Part shown: piece by piece, positions 46,601-60,100 of the stretch
How positions within the stretch are numbered: position 1 is the stretch's first letter
How the letters are laid out: each line of letters begins with the position of its first letter
DNA from: Cristatella mucedo
Lineage: Eukaryota; Bryozoa; Phylactolaemata; Cristatellidae
DNA: 64,000 nt
Assembly: GCA_009760855.2 (NCBI GenBank)
Contig: WPIO01000096.1
Span: 506,001-570,000 of the forward strand
Direction of reading: 5' to 3'
The notes under the pieces: model-generated
Told to the model about the DNA's origin: nothing
The model's database searches: none
What the model saw: only the letters and a program-made list of their open reading frames with translations
Program-made: the position numbers and the translations under genes

Positions 46601-49600
46601 GCGTGTGGGCTCAGCCGTCAGTGGCTGCAGTTCTGCTGTCCTTTCCAGGACGCAACTGGCTTGCTGTTTGCCACGCCCCTCGAGACTCTCCCTACCATTT
46701 GTTCGTTGGCTCTAGTGAGGTCAGTATCTTATCGGGTTCCTTTCTTTGCCCTACACTTCGGGGCTAGCTGGCTGGCTGCCGGCTCGAAGCTGATTGTAGA
46801 CCCTTTTGTGGGTTGTCGCCTCTGCCCCGCCCCCTGTTGCCCATCCATTGTGCTGTCCTTCCGTTTCTCGGAGCGCTTGTGCTCTGCTGCCTTGTGCTCT
46901 GCTGCCTTGTGCTCTGCTGCCTTGTGCTCTGCTGCCTTGTGCTCTGCTGCCTTGTGCTCTGCTGCCTTGTGCTCTGCTGCCTTGTGCTCTGCTGCCTTGT
47001 GCTGTGCTCTGCTGCTGCTGCGGCCATGCTCGCATCCGTCACCCACCTGCCACTCGTTTGTTGCAGGACTTCTGCCGGATGCTTTGGACGAGCAGATAAA
47101 AATCATTGACTCGTTGCCTGACAATCTCACGTACTGCGCCAGCAGCCCGACCTCGAACCGGAAGCCGTCGGCCGCTGGAGGCGGCGACACGGGCGTCGGC
47201 CTTGACGACAGCTCGATCGCCGACGACAAGAAGAAGAAGCGTTCGGGCTCTGTTGGTGTGTCACGTGACCTCTCTTCCTGTCCCGCCCCCTACCAGCAGC
47301 AGAAGCAGGCCTGAACCTGAGCCCTGGCGTCTCCTCCTCGGGGGGGGGGCGCCATCTGTCGTCCCCGCGCAGCTGGAGTGCAGTAGGAATTGCCTCCTGT
47401 GGGAGGGACCAGCAGACTGGCTGCGTGGTCTGCGGCCGCACGTGCAGCCCAAGAGATGGAAGCTCATACGTGACTGGATGATCTGGCTGGCCGTCGCCCC
47501 AGATCTGCCGGAAAAGGAAGAAGGGGTAGCTGTGTTTGTAGAAAACGTCACATCTGTTGCATTGCCTGGCAGCAGCTGTGGCGCTTCCGGCGCTAAGCCT
47601 GAAGCCTACGGACCACCACCGGCTGAGCCACGCCGGCAAAGGCAATACAATGGCGTGAGCTGCTCATGCCACTGCAACCATCTGTGCGCAGAGAGAAGCA
47701 GCCGGAAGCAGTGGCAACATTTGTGCATTGCAAGCGTGTCTCTTGTCTTATCTGCCAAGCTCGAAAAGCGTTAGCAGGAGCTTGAATCAGGTTGAATCAA
47801 GGTTGAATCAGGGTTCTGCTGCTGCTATTTAGCTTGTCACAGCAGCTCTAGGCAGAGGTGGGATAGCTGTGCTGTGCTGCAGCTAGTCCGCCGCACTTGT
47901 GGTGCCCTCTGTGAGCTTCTCTGTCTTCTCCTAAGAGCCAGGCACTTTCCTCCAGTACAACGCCTTCAACCAGCCTTACGACTGGCCGTGACCTGCACCT
48001 TAACCCCTTCCACGTGTGCCAGATCGTTTTTCTGTATCGGTTGGCCACCGCTGGTGAAAATGTGCTGCATTTGTGCTCCCAGTCCAGTTGGCATTGTATC
48101 TTCATCCTGATTCTAGGCAAGTTCTTCAAAAAGGTTCGGAGCAGCATTGACAAGCTGCTAAAACCTACCAATGGCAGCAGCAGCAGTGCAGCCCTGGCTG
48201 CGGCAGCAACTCCTGGCTCGAAAAGGAAGGTCGAGGACGAAGACGGCGGCCACTCTCCTGACGATCCGTCGGCTCCCAAGAAGAGGTCAGTGCCCACGGA
48301 AGTGTAGGGCAGTGTTCGCGGCGCTCGCTACGATGGCAGCTGCCTGCCATCCAAGCTGCATGCCACCCACTTACCCATTGTCAACCGTTCGTGCCACGGC
48401 CCGGCCGCTCGGCAGCACCACCTGTCGAGAAGTAGCTGAGGTGGTCGGCCCGCTTAGATCACGCACTGTCGTCTCTCTATCACTCTGCACACATTCCGCT
48501 CATCCTCTCTCCACCTGCACAGGAAGCCTCTTGTGGAGGCCCGGCAGGTTCACGGAAGCGCGACGCCTGCGCGCTCCGCTGCGCCTGAAACATCTACTCC
48601 GGCCTGCGACCCCGGTGAGTGGCAAGGGGCAGCAGCAGCAGCTGTTTGCTTCCCGTTGGCATCTTGCTGCTGCACAGCTCACGTGTCCTGCCATCAACAA
48701 GCCATGCATGACCTTACGGCGCACCGTTGCAGCAGAGCTCGAAAACTCGATTGCCGGCTCAAAGAAGAAAAAGTCGAAAGACCCGTTCAAGCTTCTTAAG
48801 AAGAGAAGGTAATGTCGTCTGGGTCGTGGTGTGTTGGAAAGCCGCGCCGACGTCACTGGCTCGTCACGCCGACGACCTGTGCTCTCGACATCGTGTGACC
48901 CTGACACCGCCTGCCGACCGGTTTCGGCGCCGGCGGAAGCGATAGATTAAACAGAATAGGAGGATATTAATATATAATAGGACATAGATTCCGAATGGCA
49001 CCGTGCACGCTCGCGACAGCATAAAAATACACGACCGATGTGCCAATGTCTCTTTGTCAGCCTCTGGCCAGGTTCTGCGAAGAAGCTCAAGCAGCTGGGC
49101 GCGAGAATCAAAGACTTTGCCTGCGCATTGTGAGTTCGCCCAGCTCGTGTCTGCCGCCACCGTCGTCATGGCGACATTCGTGACAAGTCTGCTAGCCTGC
49201 TGACTAAGCAGATGAAGTCTGCAGACTGCTGCGCAGCTGCGCCTGTGGACTTAGCTCGCCCAGTGGATTTCGCTCAGCAAATTTTGCCTGCTTGCCGACG
49301 CTGGGCGCTTAATTTTTATTTTAAATCGTCCCATCCTGTCGTCGTCGTCTTCGAGCTGCACGTAGTGAGCGTCCGCCTGTCGTTTCCGGTCATGTGCCGT
49401 TGTGTGGGTCGTTGCCGTTGTGTGGGTCGTTGCGTTTGTGCGGTCACCGTGGTCGTTCTGCCTGCTGTTTTCTGGGCAGGGTGGGGGGTGGCGGCTCGCG
49501 TCCACTTTTGCTAGCTGGGTTTGCTCGTTATGTAGGAGGCCAGCTTACTGTGTCACTGTCATGGCGCGAGCATGCCTTTCGTTCGTTTCGTCTCTGTCCA

Positions 49601-49976
49601 ACGTTTTGTGTCGATCTGCCGCCGGCGCCATCTAGCGGCCCTTCGCTCTAGCTCGCCCGGCTGGCTTCCGGCCTTGCTCCCAGGCAGCCGGAAGGAAGGG
49701 GCGCTGGCAGCAGCAGGGGGTGCACTGTGTTCTAGCTCGTTGCCTAGGCACTGCTCCTGTACGTAGCCTCCTGTCGATGCACAGGTCTCTGTCAGCGTCC
49801 ACTGCCACCGATAGACCCTGGCGAAGAACGCCGCTGACCGCCTCCTGGCGCGGCGCTCACGCGTCGCAGGGCCTCGCCTCCGCCAGCCCGTCTATCGTGG
49901 GCAGCAGCCCGGCCACGGTGAGCACTCGGTCTTCGTCCATGGCCCAGTGGCTAAAGTAGCCAAGCCTTCTCTTGCT

Positions 49977-50013
<37 letters not shown>

Positions 50014-50024
50014 TTCTCTCCTTC

Positions 50025-50070
<46 letters not shown>

Positions 50071-51382
50071 CTCTGTATGTATGTCTACTCCCCCATGCAT
50101 TAACGCTGCGTGCAGGCTTCTCCGGGAATCTCGGCACTCGCGCTTAGAGTTACAGAACGTTCTCCCGGCTCCTTTATGCGTGTGTGTCCCGATTGTTGAG
50201 TCGCTCTTTTGCGCCTGCGTGATCCAGGGCTGGGATCCGCTCGTTGGCTCGCGGCTGGCGAACCTCGATCCTGGTGGAGCTGACTGCTCGCTCGCCTTCA
50301 CCTCAGCTCAGTGGGTAGCTTCAGGTGAGTTGGTCGAGGCTTGGCTGGGTTCCTGCGGCGGCGCCGGCGGCAGCCAGCAGCAGGAGCACACGTGCAGCTC
50401 TTGGCCGGCCACGACCTTCGGGCTGCTGCCGCTGCCGAATCGGTTGATCTAACCCGGACACGTCTAACCAGGACCCGATATATTCTTTATGTCTGAGTCG
50501 TCAATGTTATGCAAGCATCATTCTCTCGTCGGTACAGTTTGCAGCGTCGGCCGAGCAAGAGCTGCGGCACTAGCTGCCTACTTGGCTGCTGCCTCTGGTG
50601 TTGCAGGGACGGCTGCTCATCAACCGACTTCTTTCTTTCTTTCTCCTTTTTCAACCACCACTTTTGTGCCCGGGACTGCGCTTGAGTAGAAATCTCTCTG
50701 GGCCACAAAAAGAGAATGGATTAGCTCAACTCGGTCATGTTTAGTCTGGAAAAATCAGCAAATAGATAGAAATTAGCAAATATTGGATGTATATATTAGC
50801 AAATGTGTATGCTGAAGTTGCACAGAAATTACCACACAAAGCCAGCAGCTATCAACAACTGTAATTAAATGCCCTACGACACCCACACACGAACGAGCAC
50901 ACACACACACATGCACTTGATCGCGCACACACGAGCACGCACGCACTTAACATCATTGCTCGGCATAGAGAGAACTCTTGTGGCCGCCGTGGCAGGGCAC
51001 AGACAAGTTGTAATCCTCTTGTGAGCCAGAGGTAAGAGACGAGCACTGGAGGTGGGGACGTGTTTGTATCCATGGCAGAGAGGCTCCAACTTGAGCTGTC
51101 AATGAAGAGGTGCCACTCATTGTGTTAGCAGGCAATGCCCATTGCCTCGAACCGGCTGGTCACTCAGTGGCAGATGCTGAGCCCATCGGGACAGTGGAAA
51201 AACTAGAGAGAGTTTGGTGATCGATCTGCTCCTTGTGCACTTTCATCCAAAAGAGTTTCTGCTGCTCAGCCTAGACGTCAATGGCTCGGCATCGCTCCGA
51301 TCAAGTCGTAGAGGTCTTTTTGGTTAGAGTTCTGAAGATTTCTCTCCATAGCTCTATCTTGGAATCGGTCGTATGAATCTAC

Positions 51383-51479
<97 letters not shown>

Positions 51480-53239
51480 ACTCGCTGATTTAACAGCCTC
51501 TTTTGTATAGCGGCAGAAGAGATTTAACGGCTATCACCGCCGCTTGCCGTGTCAATAATGATCGTCCGCCACAGGATTCGAACCCACGACCTCGGGACTG
51601 AGGTCGTGAAAAGAAACCACCTTAACCTAGTGAGCCATCACGGCTCACTCTCTTTCATTAATGTTGTGCTCTCATTTGAAGATATCCGGTCCTTCTTCGG
51701 ACGAGGCGTGGTTAAGGGAAGCTAAGGGCTCTAATTGTCTGTGACTCAAGAGTCTGTGATGACTCGGAGTCAATGGATGGCAGTCTGGATCACGTGACAG
51801 CAGTGGATGCTTTCCAGTCCTATGATTGGTAGGGTCCATTGTGCACGTGTAGCAGCAGTTCCTTTAGTGGTCAGTGAGTTGTGACCAAATTCTTTGGATG
51901 TCGACGATGTAAACTCACTTATTCCTTTTTAACAAGCTGATATGAATGGTAAGTTTCTAGGCTTCCCCGTGGTTGCCGAGTTTCTGGTCACAGCAGGAAC
52001 GCTGGCAGAGAGCTGTGTAGGAGTTGATTGAAGAGAGCAGGAGTCACTATAAGTAGTTTGCATATTGGCAAACAGCAGGGCTGCCTAACTGGCAAACCAA
52101 AGTTTAACAATGTCCAAATTAGCCGTTGGGTGGTTCCATTGGTGGTGTGTCAGTCCCAGCCCAACGGAACCCAGCTGTGAATAGTGGCGAATACTCTTTG
52201 TAAGATGAGTTTCTCATACACAAGCTGGAATATGTAGCTGCATATATGCTGTGCCTGTAAATGAAAGCTGCGTAAACCACTGGACCACGTGTGCCCCCCA
52301 CGCCAGCAAGCAAGCGGTTTCTACTGCATGGACTGCAGAAAAACAAATAGAATTTGGTGCAAAAATGAGTGTCATGTGTGGACACTGAATAACTCGTGGC
52401 ACGATCGTTGGAAACCGTCTAGTGCTTGGATCTGCTCCAAACACGTCTTTACCCAGCAGCTAAAGTCCTTCCACTATCCACGAGTCTTGCTTTCGAGGTA
52501 CCCACACCGGGTAGTAGCTACTGTTGCCGGGTGCCGTGCGAGTCTGACAAAAAAATCAAGTTGGTCTACTTTTTTCGGCTTGATAGATATTATGCAGGCT
52601 TATTATTTTGGTACATGTATGTTTGCTTCTTTAGCCTTCCTAGCTCCCGAGATAATTAATGCCTCTGGGAGATTGGCTGCACTGCTTCTGTGCTAAGCAG
52701 CAAGCTGGTTTGGTCCAGAGGTTGAGGTGCTCGCCCCGACCAAGGTCTGACTGAGGTCGTGGGCTCGAGCTCCGAGGCATATGTGAAGCACTTGAATAGA
52801 GATTAAGTTCTCTTGGAGTGCTATGTGAATGAATTATATTTTATTTTTTTTATCGTTGCAAATGTGAACGAGGCATGATAGTGTGTCAGATGCTTTTAAA
52901 GCCGTCGAAACAGCAGCTACGATATTCATGTATGTCACAATAGTCCCGACAATATTCAGTTGTTTTACAAAACCGCATGCCGAAGGCTTGTCCTGTTCTT
53001 ATATCATGTCTGTTCATTGATTATGGTTAGTTCATAGCTATGATTACTTCATTTATTGGTGCATTGATTTGCTAAGGGAAGTCTTTCTGCTTCTACATAC
53101 GAGGACGTGTCTGCAGTAGAGCAGTCCTTTGTTTCTATGCATTGCCGTTTTGTTAAGTGGACGTTGCAGAGCTAATAGCGCCTCCTACCCACTACACTTG
53201 TGCCATTGCCTGGATTCCACAGGAGCCCCCCCCCCCCCC

Positions 53240-53278
<39 letters not shown>

Positions 53279-56200
53279 AGACAGCTTATCTGCCTCAATG
53301 ACATCACAATCCTCAATGGCATCAGCCCGCAGCTCGGCAGCTCACCTGTCGCTCGTGCACTCGCTCCTTTGCAGCCAATCGGTCGAGCCTGCATCCGAGC
53401 TCCGTCGGCTCGTCGCCCATCTCTGCTGCCGGCGACGCTCCGCTGCAGCCCACTGCTGAGGGCAGCAGCTCCGCCTGCGCTCTGATTGGCGGATCCGAAA
53501 GACTGCAAACCGCTGCCGATCGCCCGGCACTGCCAGCGCCGTTTCTACTCCGTCGGCCTGCCATCGGCAGCGCCACGAAGCAGCAGCAGCCGCTGCAGCA
53601 CGAGCACTCTGTGCTGCCTCCTCGCCACTGGCGCGCCGATCTTGTGGCCGGCGCTGGCGACCTGCTCCCGTCGCGGCCTCGACCTCCGACCCCGCTCTGG
53701 GCCGGCGCCGCCACCGGAGGCAGAATAGACAAGGCGCAGATCAGCGGGCCGCTGCCCTTTTACGCCACCGCCTCGGCGGCAGCCTCCACCGAGACGCCGA
53801 CTGCCAGCGCCTTGCAGCTGCAGCTGCTGGGCGAAGGTCGCTGCCGTCTGCTCAGCCTGGACGAGGCGGCGACCTCGGGCGCCGGCCGGCCTCGCCTCTC
53901 GCCGCCCGAGTCGCCTTCGCTGTTCGTGCGCGTGCGCAGCTTCCGCGAACAGCAGTGCCCTCCGCCTCCGCCCCCGCCCGCCTGCTTTCCGACGGACGAC
54001 AAAGGCAGCAGTCGTGCTGGCTCGCCGCCCGTCTTAGAGGCGCCCGTCGGGAGGCGGCACGCCACTTCCGGCTCCGCAGCTTATGGCAGCTGCGAGGCTG
54101 GTGCAGAAGGATCGCACCCTGGCTACAGCGGCGCCGACCGGCTCTGCAGCGGCAGCAGTGTCTGTCTGCTTTCCCCGCCTCCGATCTCGTCTGATAACGG
54201 CAATCGGCCTAGCAATAGCTGCCATCTGCGCGCCTCGTCACAGAGCGCCGTCGTAGCCCGGCGCCCTTTGTCCGCATTCGAGGCGGCGCCGGCTGTCGTC
54301 TCAGCCACTATCGCTTGCCCCGTTGGTTTGGGCAGCAGTGGCGGGGCATCCTGCAGCAGTGCTCGGTCCCCAAGTGCCGAGGGCGATGGCAGCAGACCGG
54401 CGGGCGCCGACCGCACGCCGAGCCAAAGCGACTTCGACGTCGTTGATACCGGGTTGGCACCGGCTGGCGTTTGCACTGCTGCCGACGACTCGCAGCGTGC
54501 CGTTGATACCGGTTGGCACCGTTGGGCCTCTCCCAGTCCACTGCCGCCACTCGAACGGCGGAGATCTTGCTCGATGCCTCTCAGGCCGCTGTCATCTTGC
54601 TCGATGGGTCTACCCGTTAATCGCGGAATGGTGCCGCCGCCACCACCTCCGGGAAAGAGGCAGGCAGACGGCAGAGTCGTCGGCAGCCGTGAGCACCTGC
54701 AGCCCCCTCTAAAGGTAGTGCGTCTGCAGTCGTCTCCCTGCGTCGCTGCCATGCCGTTTTTCGGTTGCGCAATTTCCTCACGTGCTGCCTCCGCTCTCGG
54801 CAATGCAGGTCCTGGGCTCGTCAGCAGACGGCGGGCCAGGCAGACGAGCCCCTCGGGAGAGCATAGCACGGCTTCAGGAGGCCGGCCTCGTCCGGCGAAA
54901 CCTCCGAAGCGAGGCTGCAGGCAGCCGCAGCGCGGCATTGGACACGGCGGCGGCCGGCAGCTGCAGCAGTCGCGGCAGCGCAGCCGCACAGCAGCGGGCG
55001 CCCGGTGACAGGAGCAGCGCAGCGTATCGCTTTGTCGGCGACACGGTCGTGCGACGTCGACCTCAAGGACTGCCTGCGTCTGTGTTCGCCGGCAGTGACC
55101 GAGGGTACGACATGTAGCCGCATGCTCTGCTACAGCCGTGACCCTCTGCTGCCTTTTACTCGCTTCGTGTGCGCACGCACACGCACACACAAGTCACTTC
55201 TGACGGTCCTAGACCTGTGTGAATTCGAGGTTGGCAGCAGCTGCTCCCACGCCCGGATGATCATCTCCGGCGGCTCCTCTCAGCTTTGCCTCTTTGCCGG
55301 CCGCTTCGTTTTGGCTGCAGCTGCCGTCAGTGGAGTCAGTTGACCCAGCTCGTCGAAGAAGCCTGGCCGGGCGAGCTCTTGCGTGTGACCGGAGCGCTGT
55401 CCTCGGCCTGAGTCTTTGCCGGTGCCCTGCCCTGCCGGGCGTTAGGGGGCACGCTTCTGCACGGCTGTCGTGCGTGGGTCGTGGGCTCGAGTCCTCGCAG
55501 GCGGGCAATCTCTCTCTCTCAGCAGCAGCAGCAGTGAGATCTTGCCGCCTGCTGCTTTGCTTTTCTCTGCTGCTGCTGCTTCGCCCAGCAAAGCTTCTTG
55601 CTAGCTTCGGCTGCCTGTCAGATCGGCTTGACCTTTGCTTCGTGATGCACGTCCGGTCGACCCGTAGCTCGGTGCCGTAGCTACTGCTAGCTGGGCACGA
55701 AGATTGTGCTTTCTTGAATGCCGACCGATCAAATTAAGTTGCTGTTAAATTGGCAAACGACCGACCGACAAACGTTCGATCGAGCGCAGCAGCAGCATCG
55801 GCCCTACCTCCCTCCCTCCCCCCCCTCCCTCCCTCCCCCCCCCCGAGGAGAGGGCTGCAGCGACATCCCCTCGAGAGGCTCTCGGCTCGCACTCCTCTCG
55901 TGCTGTGCACTGCTCTCTAGGTACTGCGTGGAAGTGGTCAAGGCCGTTGTGCAGGGGCGACATGACGACATTGTGAGCCGACGTTCGGCTAGCATCAGCT
56001 GCAAGAGCACGCAAGCTGCCAGGCAACTTCCTGCAGCCGCTGCCGCGACCGGACCTGCGACCTCGGTTCGTCGAACAGACGTGCAGCGTGCCAGTGGCTG
56101 TGCAACCGTCATGGAAGTAGCGGTACGTGGCGGCACCATTCTGCTGTCTTGAAGCTGTCTGCCCTCTGTGGCTGCGGCAGTTCCAAGTATCGATCTGTGT

Positions 56201-57074
56201 GCACAGTGGAAGTGAAGCGACTATGCAGTCAGCGATCGTGGCTATACGTCTATCCAAAGAAGGAAAGGCATTAGGGCTTTGATTAATTTGGAGCCTGACA
56301 CCAGCATCCCTGCTTTATGTTTTGCATGTAGGCGATGCTGCACTCCTTAGTCCCTCTCTTGCTCTCTAGCTATCCGTCAGGTGTTTCTGCCTATCTTTCT
56401 GACGACCTGTCTGTCTGTCTCTCTCGCTTCATCACTCTTTCTCTTTTCTGTTTCTCCCTCTCTCATCACTCATGCTTTTCTCATGCAGTCGACTTGAACA
56501 TGTCTAAGCCACTGGAGCATGCACAAACTTGAAAGTATACTTCTGTCAGCCCTCTAATTGTTTCAATCACGGTACTGTGCGTGGCAGTGTACATGTGGTC
56601 CTCAAAGGAGTGCTGCTAGTTATAAGCTACGACTTGTGGCTTTGCTTCTGCTTTAATGTTCACTGCTGATGCCAGTGCTTGTGCCTAGGTGTGTGGTCCT
56701 AACTGCTGATTCGTTGCTTCTTGCCTGTCATTAGTTTCTGGTGGCCAAACAAATCATGACAGTCAGAATTGAACTCTCAAAGTGCAGTCAGCCATCCTGC
56801 AGTCAGCCATCCTGTCATCCAGTCAGCCATCCTGTCAGTCATCCTGCAGTCAGCCTTGCTTGTTTGCTTACACTGTCTGGTGATGTCTGACCATAAACGT
56901 GACGTTACGGCAGCTCAGTGCCAGGAGCACAGTGGTGTGACAGTAGCACCTAGTCAGTAATTAGAATAAAGGTCTGCTCGTTGATACCACACGACCAAGA
57001 TCGTAGGCTCGAGCCTAGTGGCATCTGCAATAGAGACTAAGTTATATTAAAGCACTATACACATGAACTATATA

Positions 57075-57128
<54 letters not shown>

Positions 57129-60100
57129 CGTGCGGCACCTTAATGCACTTGCGACCATAAGTTTTACTGCACCCTTTTCAACTATGGCCGCCTGGTCGAC
57201 TATTACTGTAGGCAGTTTGAAAGTCCTCCCAGAAACGTTTCAAACGAGTGAAATTGATGTCGGAGTCGACGAGTTTCTGAGTTACCTGGGATGATAGAGA
57301 ATGCCAGGCCACTTGCAATTTGTCCCATAATTCTGCCGGCGGTTGTGTTTTAGTATCTAGAGCTGTCAGCCTATGCTGAATTTTGTTCCACATATGTTCA
57401 ATCGCGTCAAGGTCAGGGCTCTCACTGCAAGCGTGTGAAATGAAGGGACCTGTCGAGAAACTGCAGCACAACTTTAGCAGTATCTTTTGGATCGGTGTCC
57501 TGTTGATATACAAAAGTAGTGCATAGCAGTCTGCAGCACAGATGCACTAGGCACAGCAAAGTCGGCCAGGATTCGCATCGTCTTTATTCATTATGCCCTC
57601 AATGTGGTGGAAAGCCCGTATACTGCCTGCTGCAAAGCCTCCCCACACTATCACTGATCCGGACCCGAACTTCACAGTTTGTTGTAAGCAGACATCAGCA
57701 TATGCTTCGTCACTCCTGCATCGAACGTAGGATCGACGTTTGCAGCTGCCATGCACACGGTGTACTCACTTTCATTGGTAAAGAATTCTTTGATAGTCCC
57801 GTGTCACTGTTGCCACGCCCAATGTTGCCACGCCCATAGAAGACACGTGCTTCTTAATGGGCTTTCGTCAGTAGCGGAGCTTTCTTTGCCACCCTTGCCA
57901 TAACCCCTTGTTCACTGACCCTTCGCCTCACCGTTGCTCACCGAGGATCTTACCGGTGGTAAGCACCGAGTGCTTTGGCATTGACTCGAGCAAGGGCAAA
58001 GTTGGCCTTCAGGCACTCCATTGTCAGGAGCCAATCATCCATCCTAATAGAATTCCGACGTTGCCGTGACGCAGGCTGGTTTTTCAATGTCTCTAGCACA
58101 GACATATTTCGAATGTTATATCGGACAGCTTTCTTGCTTATTCCCAGCTTCCGAACGATCTCTGGGTTGCTAACCTTCTCATGATTGTAAGACCGCAGCT
58201 TGCCCTTGACAAAATCAATAAGGCAATACCTCCCTTTGCCATAGCTACTAGCAGAGCACTCACACATTGATATGGTCTGCCGGCTGCGGCCAAGGTCACT
58301 GGGTACCTGCCCAACTTCCCTGTATGCTAGCATAACAAGATTGTCTGGCACCTGCTATTCCCTAGCGGTTGTCAACCTGTGGAGTGCAACCCCTTTTGGG
58401 GTCGAACGACCCTTTCACAGCAGTCGCCTAAGACCGTTGGAAAACACGCACTTCCACATTTCGCACACAATAGTTCTATGGTTGGAGGTTGCCACAACAT
58501 GAGAAACCGTATTAAAGGATCGCTACAGTAGGAAGGTTGAGAACCACTGTATTAGACGAATAATGTCGGCAAATGCTTCACGAAAGGTAGTGGCCATGTT
58601 TAAATGTAAATCCACAATATAGATTAACGATCTTCTGCCTCAATTTAAGAGGCTGTTAAATCGGCTAGTTTGGAGGCCATGGTAGCCCAGGAGAGGTAAA
58701 GTGCTTGCTCTTCACGATCGAGGTCACGTGGGTTCGTATCCTGCATTGGGGGGCGATCCTGTGTGCCAACTGCAAGCGGTGGTGATAGCCGCCAAGGCTC
58801 TTCTATTGCTATACAACTGAGGCTCTTAAATCTGCTGATTTTTTTAACTGTATCAACAATGCAGCATTCACATGCAAATACTGAAGGGAGGATTGACATG
58901 AACAAAGCAAATCCTGTGCTTTATGATTCAGAATGACGTTGAATCAGGGCGGGTGTTGATATAACTCTCGAGCGAGTTATATACTCGCTGATTTAACAGT
59001 CTTTTTATAGCGACAGAAGGCCCTTTAAGGCTATCACCACTGCTGGCAGCGACAATAAAGGATTGCCCACGGCACTATTCGTACCGACGACCTCGAGACC
59101 GAGGTCGTGAACACCAACCGCCTTGCCTAGTGTGCCATCACGGCTCAGCGAGAGTTCCAGGCTACGTTTGCAAGGGAACTCGGTTGACGTTCTAGAGGTG
59201 CAGCTGAAAAGCATGTGAGTGACAGCTCGGCTGGGTACAGCTTGGCTGGGTAGGACAGAATGGAGCGCGAGAAGGGAGACAGACCTGGACCTTCGAGTGA
59301 CCCGACCTTACTGCCGAGTTTTGCACCTCGAGGACTTGTGAAATGCACGTGGCAGTCACAGCCATGAATCGAGGCGATTCGATTGCAAGCTCGTGCCTAG
59401 ATGCCACGAATGCACCTTATCCGTCCGTTGTTATCCATTTGCAACCCTTTTGAGTCATTCTAAAAGTTTTAGGTGACCCGGGTTAAAGTGCTATCGTGTT
59501 TGCTTAGATCTCTTGGCCATCTAGTGGCTGTGCTTCAGACATGTATGCCCCTTGTTATGCCATCTTGAAACTGCCATCAGTGTCAGAGTTTCGAGTGCGG
59601 TATATGAATCGTTCTAGTGAAGTGCTGGGCTTGCAGCCAAAAACCACTAGTTAGACGATGGACTAGCGCCATCCAGCGTCAATCGTCCGTCCTCGGCTGC
59701 ACTCGGTCGCTCTGTTTTCCTATTCCGTTTGGTTACTCGAAAGGACGGCAGCCTTTGTGCAGGCAGGCTTTGCATCGCTCCGCTGCTGCCTCACGCACCT
59801 GTGCCGTGTTGTAGGCGACCCCGCTGATCGTCGAGACTAGAGCTATGTGTGAGAGCACAACGAGCCAGTCGTCGCCGGTGGCGGCGGCTTCGGTAGCTCG
59901 GCCACGAATTAAGGAGCCCGTGCTGCTCTGGGACAGTTTGGGCTCAGCGCCCAGAGGCGCCCTGTCGAACAGCCGTAGGCAGCTCAAGAGGCTCACCAAC
60001 TCGCCGGGGGCACCGGTCAGCGGCCGTGCGCCGAAAAGGGCCAATCGGCCTGCTGCGGTAGCCACCGTGACTCTTCCGGCCAGGGGCAGTCCTCTGCCCT

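Noticed and set aside
46523-47314. 263-codon frame and opposed AAEHK-repeat frames around 46.9 kb
   Set aside because: They are created by the 15-bp minisatellite in intron 5. The real coding exon (47067-47255) is only the last part of this region, entered through a splice acceptor.
51478-51652. Functional tRNA gene
   Set aside because: A and B boxes are present, but the acceptor arm does not pair and the sequence continues into a SINE body shared by many copies.
54123-55190. 355-codon minus-strand frame opposite exons 13-14
   Set aside because: GC-rich antisense shadow. The + strand has phase-matched splice sites on both sides and the minus strand shows no gene structure.
55437-55505. Another tRNA-derived SINE head (GTGGGCTCGAGTCC)
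   Set aside because: A B-box-like phrase is present, but neither a convincing A box nor either SINE body follows. Left unassigned within intron 14.
59145-59440. LINE C-terminal fragment on the minus strand
   Set aside because: Only a loose resemblance (QNSA...); the HWLPV or WNSLP motifs are missing.
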